From Albugo candida (taxonomy: Eukaryota > Oomycota > Peronosporomycetes > Albuginales > Albuginaceae): a stretch of DNA of 64,000 nt. Numbering within the stretch: the first letter of the stretch is position 1; each line of letters opens with the position of its first letter. Below, piece by piece: positions 56,199 to 64,000 of this stretch. The position numbers were made by a program, and so were the translations under genes. The notes under the pieces were generated by a model, which saw nothing but the letters and a program-made list of their open reading frames with translations, was not told the origin of the DNA and did not search any database. Where the stretch lies: assembly GCA_905220665.1 (NCBI GenBank), contig CAJNAR010000175.1, positions 276,973 through 340,972 on the forward strand, in the 5' to 3' direction.

Positions 56199-56915
56199 AT
56201 TCCCCGGCGTAGTGGGATTCGAGCCACCATTTCCCGGAGTAGTGGCATTCGAGCCTCCACCATTCGGCGGACACCTTAGGTTATATTCACCGGACGTTCC
56301 TGGGCTAGCATTCTCATCGATGTTGAGATAATATACATAGACCTGGCTATTTCCTTCCGCTTTTGATTGTGATGCCGTCCAAAATAATTGCAAGGTCTTA
56401 GCCTTAGCGCACCAACTAGTGTTTGTTAGATCAATTTTAGCCAAGCCCTTGTTTCCAGGGTTGTTAATATCCTGGAAATTCTTGAAAACCATGATACGAA
56501 TGTCATCGCAATAAACTTCAGCAGCTCCTACGTGTATGACACCTTCAAGAAAAGAACCTCTTCTCCTTCCAAAATAAATGTTCTTAGGAAATTTGACAGG
56601 TGCACCGTTTTTATCACATTGACCGGTCTCGAAGTTGCCTCCATTCGTTGGCACTGCATACTTTTGTATAATCTCTTTGACACTGAGTGTGTTGGGATCC
56701 CAGACAGACTTGAACATTTCATAATTTCTATCCGTTCCGGTTTCTGGGAATTTCGTGCCTTTGAAAACTTTTCCAAAATCAACTCTTCCAACAAAAAGAC
56801 TTTTCTTCTTTATATCTTTTTGTGCGCAAGCTGGGCAATATACAGTCCCGTGGCTCTGCGCAACGCTGAGCAGTTTCGATAAAAGTAGAAATGAGAAGAT
56901 AGTTCTATATGCCAT
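55932..56915 (-). CDS. Secreted LPMO-like protein, right-arm copy (differently frameshifted tail)
   Basis: ATG at 56,915 gives signal peptide MAYRTIFSFLLLSKLLSVAQS, then His22-Gly23 and a CPAC pair, as in the left copy. Most of the domain is almost identical to the left copy. The stretch around the second histidine differs strongly: IHVGAAEVYCDDIRIMVF here against VHRGPVELYCDKTRFMFF in the left arm. Blocks INNPGNKGLAKIDL and a TLQLFW variant follow. After two repeat units a two-base gap near 56,198 shifts the frame, so the protein ends in Trp/Tyr/His-rich decapeptides (WRLESHYAGE type), stopping at 55,932. The left copy shifts at another site and into another frame. A copper-dependent polysaccharide oxidase role is inferred from the His-brace pattern only. 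Confidence 0.7.
   Translation of the reverse strand: MAYRTIFSFLLLSKLLSVAQSHGTVYCPACAQKDIKKKSLFVGRVDFGKVFKGTKFPETGTDRNYEMFKSVWDPNTLSVKEIIQKYAVPTNGGNFETGQCDKNGAPVKFPKNIYFGRRRGSFLEGVIHVGAAEVYCDDIRIMVFKNFQDINNPGNKGLAKIDLTNTSWCAKAKTLQLFWTASQSKAEGNSQVYVYYLNIDENASPGTSGEYNLRCPPNGGGSNATTPGNGGSNPTTPGNGLESHYAGEWRLDSHYAGEWRLESHYAGKWWLESHYAGKWRLESHYAEKWRVESQHAEKWRTDVEPTGKWRADVQPTGKWRLESQENK
55945..56272 (-). repeat. 30-bp coding minisatellite, right copy
   Basis: About six core 30-bp units plus about four diverged ones, one core unit fewer than in the left arm. The second core unit is short by two bases (near 56,198), which changes the translated frame of everything downstream. Confidence 0.85.
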
Positions 56916-57413
56916 TGATGAACAGGCTGTCAAATCAGGAATGCGTTACTGCGATCAAACCGCCCCATATGTGTAAAGAACACCTGAAAGGACACGAGTC
57001 CACCTACCTGCGTGTCGTGAGAAACCCTCATAATTCCTGAGTAAGAGGTATCGCGTCTTTTCTTGACCAGCTAATTTTGTGATATCTTGGTGTCACAGTA
57101 CTGTTGAGTAGGTGCTGATAGTGATACAGCTATTTATTCTATCGACGTGGCAAGACAGAATTTGATACAAAAGCGCTTTGCGATGACTAGCTTTTCTGAC
57201 CACATTAGTTGTATGCCCTCACTTTACATACACCCCGACACTTGATGACATCAAAGCGATCAGGTTTATAAAGGTATTGCCACATAATCTGGTCTCAATC
57301 TGGTGTCAAATGTAGAGAAGCTGCCCATGCTGAGTGCTGATGCTGATGCTGATGCGTCTCACCAGAGACATCATCACAAAGCTGAGCTGTGTTGTTAAGT
57401 TATGTGAACATTT

Positions 57414-57674
57414 TCACATTGTCGCGTGGCGATAGAGAAGAAAAGGCATGTACAGAAAAGAGTATTGTGTACTATATGTACAGCTACTAGTCTGATGAGA
57501 ACATCCCGTCAAATTCACGCTTCGGCAGACATTAGTTGGATATGACGTCAATTTTTCCTTTTCTGAGGGACAGTGTCCAGTGTAATGGGTATGGTGATTG
57601 TACATTTTTTTATTACTTTTACCGATGCTAAAAATAATGCCACGCTCGTCGATACGAGTGATATAATGATTCAA
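57414..57674 (-). CDS. Small open frame, right-arm twin of 17,666-17,926
   Basis: Eighty-six codons, open in both arms with about seven substitutions and the same end (FLLYRHATM). No motif recognised; coding status uncertain. Confidence 0.22.
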   Translation of the reverse strand: MNHYITRIDERGIIFSIGKSNKKMYNHHTHYTGHCPSEKEKLTSYPTNVCRSVNLTGCSHQTSSCTYSTQYSFLYMPFLLYRHATM

Positions 57675-57811
57675 AGATCAGATAGAACATTCTGAGTCAA
57701 TTCCAAAACAAATTATAGTAGAAACACCGTGGTTCAATTGATCAAATTGAAGGATAATGATTTCTACTTCGCAAGTTTCGGAAATTTCTGGCAGGACAGG
57801 AAGAGCTAAAT

Positions 57812-58092
57812 ACCTAATAATGGGTGAATGCAGTCAAAGTATTTGTGACCCTATGAAGCAATACTATGGAATGATACACTTAATAGTAAAGTCTTTAATG
57901 ATTGACTGTGCGCAATATTGTGGAGACATAGCACGTTCATTTGAATTCGAGTCCCATAAAACGCTCTATTTACTTAAGCCCGAGTTTGTTTATTCAAGGA
58001 CTACCAGGTACATACACAAAGTGTGCTATATATGAACTGGTTTTATGGACAATGTGAGACCGGCATATGAAGCCAATGGTTTTTATCGATGC
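57812..58092. other. Block of about 280 bp present only in the right arm
   Basis: The left arm passes directly from CCCACAGCATCG to TTAGCTCTTCCTG (minus-strand sense near 17,530). The right arm has ~280 bp between these words. No coding motif is seen. It is either an insertion in the right arm or a deletion in the left. Confidence 0.65.
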
Positions 58093-59499
58093 TGTGGGGA
58101 TCATTTTGAAGCGACGGAAATGTAATACAATGGATAAGCAGGCACTTTCTCTTATCTTACTTGACTGGGAGGACACTCCGCATTTTTCAGGTTCCTCACC
58201 TTTATAACCTTGAAACTGGGCAATCCAGCCAACAAATCTCAAGTAGAGCACAACTTCTCATTTTGAGTTTGCACCGTTTGGTCAAGATAAATCGGTTTCT
58301 CGCATACCTGATAAGTGATTTGATATACGAAAGGCGTTGACTCAGGGTGTGAATCTCAACGGTCGTTTGGTACTTTAAAGCGCGTGTACACTATTGAAAT
58401 ATAAAAAAAGACGATTTCATGCACCTCGCTCGTTTATAATATACTGTGTGAGTTGTGCAAAGCTGCTGGTCACACTGACATTTATCCTTGGTAAATGTGC
58501 ACGACGTATAAAGTTGATCTTGGTATTTCCTGCCAAGCGCCTTTGATCATGTCAGAATCATTCATTCATTGATACAAAGATTATCCGTGAAAAAAACTTT
58601 CTTTTTAGATTTTCGATACAAATCAACCTACGAAATGAGTTCTTCGAATGGTCCCAGATGAAGTGCAGTGGCCACTTAGATAAGCTCTCGCTCCTACAAA
58701 ATCTTGATGCTATCTGTATCCTGAAATAACAGATACAATCTGCTCACTCTCAGGTTTACCTATTCCGGTTTGTTTATAATCTGCTATATTCATACTTCGA
58801 GTGTCACAATGTCGATGATACCCCAGCAAATATTTGCTAGTCCAAAGTAATTTTAAAGTTGGTTGAAGCCCGGTGTATTTGATAAATCTATAGTAAGAAC
58901 TTCGAAATAGCGCTCAGATGCGCACTGGATCAGGTAGCTTTCATGTGCTAAAATAACAAGAGCTAGAAGGCAACATTTACTTCTTGGTAACTTCTGTTGA
59001 AGAAAGTCGGATAAGTTCAGAAAGTCGGATAAGTTCAGAAAAAAGTCGGCTAAGATCGGAAGAGTCGGATAAGATCAGATCATTAATAGCGCGGAAAGAT
59101 GCGATAAGAAATACATACTAATAGTGTAGAGAAGCGATATAGAGAATGTGGTATAGGCTTAGACTATCTTTTTGAGAACTAAGGACCTCCAAATATAGAC
59201 AGTTTCCAATTTGACTACAACAACTTCAAAAGCCCATCATTACGTCAGTGGCGACATATGACGATTCATTGCACATTTCTTTGTATTGTGGATGATTTGA
59301 GCGTAAATGTAGTCTAGGCTGATCGAGAATGAGTAACGTGCCTATTTACATACACGATCGGCCGGAATTATAATTGAATATATCGATCATAAGCAATTGC
59401 GTTTTTATTTAGAACACTATGTTTCTACAAATTGATATACGATGAAAAGTGGTCATTATTTGAGCGTTTCATTCGTTTGTCCCAAAAGAGGACCTTAAG

Positions 59500-59561
59500 T
59501 GAAGATGTCTATATTAATACAATCCGACTAACTGACTTCTCTAGTTGCCTAGGATATCCTA
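59500..59561 (-). repeat. LTR-end fragment at the outer edge of the right arm
   Basis: Inverted copy of the 16,228-16,300 LTR fragment (contains CTTCTCTAGTTGCCTAGGAT). It marks the outer boundary of the duplication. Confidence 0.6.
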
Positions 59562-60019
59562 AATAGCCTGTATAGTGCAAGTCATCCATAGCCTGTAAGG
59601 GTGTGATTATTGCCAAAGACGTATTGGCTAATGCCACAGACAAAACAGCTCTGATTGGGTATTTTGTATACACTAAGATTCAAGGAGCGTTTAGTATCCA
59701 CTCACCTTCGTGATAGTATTGACTCAACCTCCTGATTCACTGGCTAAAATCCACTCAACTAGATTATTATTCACTCACTTGTTACAACTAATACCAATCA
59801 ACTCACTACCAATCAATTCACTCGAAAGAAAAAAAATCATGTTCTCAGCTTTCTAGACCAATCAGCCAATCTCTTCTTTCGCAAATACTCACAGAGGAAA
59901 AGTTAAGGTTGTTATTTTTGGTATTAAAAATAGCTTTTTTATAATTTCTAGGAAGTTGTGTTCCTAATCGCAGAATCTTTACGTCCTATATATAGGCCAC
60001 TATTGGTAATATACATATA
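59562..60019. other. Spacer between right arm and tandem array
   Basis: It contains the small dispersed repeat related to 2.74-2.94 kb (about 59,580-59,690) and a run of CACTCAC.A-type short repeats at ~59,700-59,830 (several ACTCACTnnnAC words). No gene seen. Confidence 0.4.
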
Positions 60020-63000
60020 CTGCACACTTGGGATGGTCGAGTGGAATAGATAAGCGCATCTCCAAGGTCACAAAGACGCGAACATGTTTACACATTTCTT
60101 TTCGAAAGGTGACGTGTTTATGAAAGCTTTCTCAGAGAACTTGAGACAGATTGCAGAATTTCAGAATGTTCTTATGCAAGTGGTTAGCTGGGGTCAATAC
60201 ATGACATCTCATAACTCACGTTTCCTGGTCCCTAGTGAAAAAGGAAAGACACGATGACTGCAAACTTGGGATGGTCGAGTGGAATAGATTATCGGATCTC
60301 CAAGGTCACAAAGACGCGAACATGGTTACACATTTCTTTCCGAAAGGTGACGTGTTTATGGAAGCTTTCTCAGAGAACTTGAGACAGATTGCAGAATTTC
60401 AGAATGTTCTTATGCAAGTGGTTTCGCTGGGGTCAATACATGACACCCCAAAACTCATGTTTCCTGGTCCCTAGTGAAAAAGGAAAGACACGATGACTGC
60501 AAACTTGGGATGGTCGAGTGGAATAGATTATCGGATCTCCAAGGTCACAAAGACGCGAACATGGTTACACATTTCTTTCCGAAAGGTGACGTGTTTATGG
60601 AAGCTTTCTCAGAGAACTTGAGACAGATTGCAGAATTATAGAATGTTCTTATGCAAGTGGTTAGCTGGGGTCAATACATGACATCTCATAACTCACGTTT
60701 CCTGGTTCCTAGTGAAAAAGGAAAAACACGATGACTGCAAACTTGGGATGGTTGAGTGGTCTACGATCAACGTTAGGACATGCTGTGTTCAGAACCATGA
60801 TTCTCCCACATAACAATACTGCATATTGAAGCATTAAACATTTTAGACTGTCACACAAAGAATGAATGTGCTCCTGACCAGTCTTGCGAGCTACGACTTC
60901 GCTCTTTCTCTTTTATATACCTGACAAAAACCAACAGTCGTTTTCTATATGGACGGTAATGAAACAGCATATTCAAGACTTAATGTCCTAACATGTGATA
61001 ACAAAGGAAAACAAAGTAGCCAAGTGCAACAAACTACTTTGCACAATACACTTGCGTAGAGCAGTTATATAGTTAATTGGATTGACTGATGTTTGAGTCT
61101 CTATATGAAATCTAGAAATAGGTCAGACTCGTTCTATTTTATTTGCAGCTATGCATGGGATCACATAACAGATCAGCGCATCTTCAAGGTCACAAAGACG
61201 CGAACATCGTTACACATTTCTTTCCTAAAGGTGACGTGTTTATGGAAGCTTTCTCAGAGAACTTGAGACAGATTGCAGAATTTGGAAATATTCTAATGCA
61301 AGTGGTTAGCTGGGGTTTATGGAAGCCTTCTCAGAGAACTTGAGACAGATTGCAGAATTTCAGAATGTTCTTATGCAAGTGGTTTCGCAGGGGTCAATAC
61401 ATGACACCCCAAAACTCACGTTTCCTGGTCCCTAGTGAAAAAGGAAAAACACGATGACTGCAAACTTGGGATGGTTGAGTGGTCTACGATCAACGCTAGG
61501 ACATGCTGTGTTCAGAACCATGATTCTCCCACACAATACTGCATATTGAAGCATTAAACATTTTAGACTATCACACAAAGAATGAATGTGCTCCTGACCA
61601 GTCTTGCGAGCTACGACTTCGCTCTTTCTCTTTTATATACCTGACAAAAACCAACAGTCGTTTTCTATATGGACGGTAATGAAACAGCATATTCAAGACT
61701 TAATGTCCTAACATGTGATAACAAAGGAAAACAAAGTAGCCAAGTGCAGCAAACTACTTTGCACAATACACTTGCGTAGAGCAGTTATATAGTTAATTGG
61801 ATTGACTAATGTTTGAGTCTCTATATGAAATCTAGAAATAGGTCAGACTCGTTCTATTTTATTTGCAGCTATGCATGGGATAACATAACAGATCAGCGCA
61901 TCTTCAAGGTCACAAAGACGCGAACATGGTTACACATTTCTTTTCAAAAGGTGACGTGTTTATGGGAGCTTTCTGAGAGAACTTGAGACAGATTGCAGAA
62001 TTTGGAAATATTCTAATGCAAGTGTTTTCGCTGGGGTCAATACATGACACCCTAAAACTCACGTTTCCTGGTTCCTAGTGAAAAAGGAAAAACACGATGA
62101 CTGCAAACTTGGGATGGTCGAGTGGAATAGATTATCGGATCTCCAAGGTCACAAAGACTCGAACATCGTTACACATTTCTTTCCGAAAGGTGACGTGTTT
62201 ATGGAAGCTTTCTCAGAGAAACTGAGACAGATTGCAGAATTTTCAAATATTTTAATGCAAGTGGTTTTTCGCTGGTCAATATATGACATCCGTATTTTAC
62301 GTTTCCTGGTTCCTTAGTGGAGAAACACGATGATAGCAACTTGGGATGGTTGAGTGGTCTACGATCAACGTTAGGACATGCTGTGTTCAGAACCATGATT
62401 CTCCCACATAACAATACTGCATATTGAAGCATTAAACATTTTAGACTATCACAAAGAATGAATGTGCTCCTGACCAGTCTTGCGAGCTACGACTTCGCTC
62501 TTTCTCTTTTATATACCTGACAAAAACCAACAGTCGTTTTCTATATGAACGGTAATGAACCAGCATATTCAAGACTTAATGTCCTAACATGTGATAACAA
62601 AGGAAACAAAGTAGCCAAGTGCAACAAACTACTTTGCACGATACACTTGCGTAGAGCAGTTATATAGTTAATTGGATTGACTGATGTTTGAGTCTCTATA
62701 TGAAATCTAGAAATAGGTCAGACTCGTTCTATTTTATTTGCAGCTATGCATGGGATCACATAACAGATCAGCGCATCTTCAAGGTCACAAAGACGCGAAC
62801 ATGGTTACACATTTCTTTTCAAAGGTGACGTGTTTATGGAAGCTTTCTCAGAGAACTTGAGACAGATTGCAGAATCTGCGAATATTTTAATGCAAGTGGT
62901 TTCGCTGGGGTCAATACATGACACCCCAAAACTCACGTTTCCTGGTCCCTAGTGAAAAAGGAAAACACGATGACTGCAAACTTGGGATGGTTGAGTGGTC

Positions 63001-64000
63001 TACGATAAACGTTAGGACATGCTGTGTTCAGAACCATGATTCTCCCACATACAATACTGCATATTGAAGCATTAAACATTTTAGACTATCACACAAAGAA
63101 TGAATGTGCTCCTGACCAGTCTTGCGAGCTACGACTTCGCTCTTTTTTTTTTATATGACAAAAACCAACAGTCGTTTTCTATATGGACGGTAATGAAACA
63201 GCATATTCAAGACTTAATGTCCTAACATGTGATAACAAAGGAAAACAAAGTAGCCAAGTGCAACAAACTACTTTGCACAATACACTTGCGTAGAGCAGTT
63301 ATATTGTTCATTGGCTTGACTGATGTTTGAGTCTCTATACGAAATCTAGAAAAAGGTCAGACTCGTTCTATTTTATTTGCAGCTATGCATGGGATAACAT
63401 AACAGATCAGCGCATCTTCAAGGTCACAAAGACGCGAACATGGTTACACATTTCTTTTCAAAAGGTGACGTGTTTATGGAAGCTTTCTCAGAGAACTTGA
63501 GACAGATTGCAGAATCTGCGAATATTCTAATGCAAGTGGTTAGCTGGGGTCAATACATGACATCTCAAACTCACGTTTTCTGGTCCCTAGTGAAAAAGGA
63601 AAACACGATGACTGCAAACTTGGGATGGTCGAGTGGAATAGATTATCGGATCTCCAAGGTCACAAAGACGCGAACATGGTTACACATTTCTTTCCGAAAG
63701 GTGACGTGTTTATGGAAGCTTTCTCAGAGAACTTGAGACAGATTGCAGAATCTGCGAATATTTTAATGCAAGTGGTTAGCTGGGGTCAATACATGACATC
63801 TCAAACTCACGTTTTCTGGTCCCTAGTGAAAAAGGAAAAACACGATGACTGCAAACTTGGGATGGTTGAGTGGTCTACGATCAACGTTAGGACATGCTGT
63901 GTTCAGAACCATGATTCTCCCACATAACAATACTGCATATTGAAGCATTAAACATTTTAGACTGTCACACAAAGAATGAATGTGCTCCTGACCAGTCTTG
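60020..64000 (+). repeat. Higher-order tandem repeat array reaching the window end
   Basis: Every unit shares a ~150-bp core (GGTCACAAAGACGCGAACAT to CAAGTGGTT) and a tail ending CCTAGTGAAAAAGGAAA.ACACGATG. Short units with the head GGATGGTCGAGTGGAATAGA start near 60,020, 60,257, 60,496, 62,099 and 63,611. Long units with an alternative ~440-bp head (TTGAGTGGTCTACGAT...) start near 60,733, 61,457, 62,332, 62,972 and 63,847. One frame through core and tail is open for ~80 codons per short unit (DANMVTHFFPKGDVFMEAFS, then NLRQIAE), sometimes continuing into the next unit. The long head ends in TTCTATTTTATTTGCAG, which looks like a splice acceptor. Unit differences are mostly single substitutions and 1-2 base indels. 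Confidence 0.85.

Larger units (their letters stand above)
52632..59561 (-). repeat. Right arm of the large inverted duplication
   Basis: Reverse complement of 16,228-22,735 with the same order of open frames. It is about 0.4 kb longer, mainly because of a block of about 280 bp at ~57,812-58,092 absent from the left arm. A GATGCT microsatellite at ~57,340-57,358 is longer than in the left arm. Near-identity holds from about 52.9 to 56.2 kb and 56.6-57.7 kb, with lower similarity at the outer end. Confidence 0.9.

Noticed and set aside
60028..60045. tRNA-type A-box (TGGTCGAGTGG) in the tandem units as evidence of tRNA genes
   Set aside because: No B-box or cloverleaf pairing is found downstream in any unit; kept only as a remark.
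60020..64000. CRISPR-like array
   Set aside because: Units are hundreds of bases long and tandem without variable spacers, and the context is eukaryotic.
59562..64000. Telomere at the right end
   Set aside because: No TTTAGGG-type runs are present. The satellite-like array alone does not show a chromosome end.

Overview
The window reads as nuclear DNA of a filamentous eukaryote, most consistent with an oomycete of the white-rust type (Albugo-like). This is inferred from spliced genes with short GT-AG introns (50-73 nt in every case I could place), secreted copper-oxygenase-like (LPMO-like) proteins of the kind known from oomycetes, and transposon families common in oomycetes (MULE/FAR1-type, DDE_3-type, Tx1/L1-like LINE, LTR remnants). 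No prokaryotic operons, rRNA genes or convincing tRNA genes were seen.

Layout. 1-16.2 kb is a transposon graveyard: a MULE transposase remnant cut by an inverted-repeat insertion, a decayed DDE-type transposase (6.4-8.4 kb), one candidate spliced gene fragment (9.8-10.3 kb, minus strand), an LTR-like repeat (11.25-11.75 kb) and a broken LINE with ORF1, endonuclease and reverse transcriptase pieces (11.9-16.2 kb). 16.2-22.7 kb is the left arm of a large inverted duplication whose right arm is 52.6-59.6 kb. Each arm carries a gene for a secreted LPMO-like protein with a 30-bp minisatellite near its 3' end, plus several small open frames of unknown status.

The ~30-kb spacer between the arms starts with more transposon debris (a short gag-protease element at 23.8-25.6 kb and a solo LTR-like repeat at 28.4-28.9 kb). 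It then holds a compact island of conserved genes: FANCI (DNA crosslink repair), an RBM28/Nop4-type nucleolar RNA-binding protein, ribosomal protein eL36, a short spliced gene convergent with eL36, an ACP6-type histidine acid phosphatase, a third LPMO-like gene (42.6-43.5 kb) and a four-exon PPR-like gene (50.4-51.4 kb). 43.6-50.3 kb is mostly non-coding or decayed. From about 60.0 kb to the window end is a higher-order tandem repeat of short (~240 bp) and long (~440 bp head) units.

How it fits together. RBM28/Nop4 and eL36 both serve 60S ribosome assembly and sit on the same strand 0.3 kb apart; FANCI lies 81 bp upstream of RBM28. The three LPMO-like genes form a local family: a shared signal peptide ending just before a mature N-terminal His-Gly, a conserved second histidine (HxG), and unrelated low-complexity Lys-rich tails. 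The two arm copies differ in two striking ways. Their coding difference is concentrated around the second histidine, and each has its own frameshift at a different place in the same 30-bp repeat. The inverted duplication, the mosaic divergence and the tail frameshifts are the most interesting signals here.
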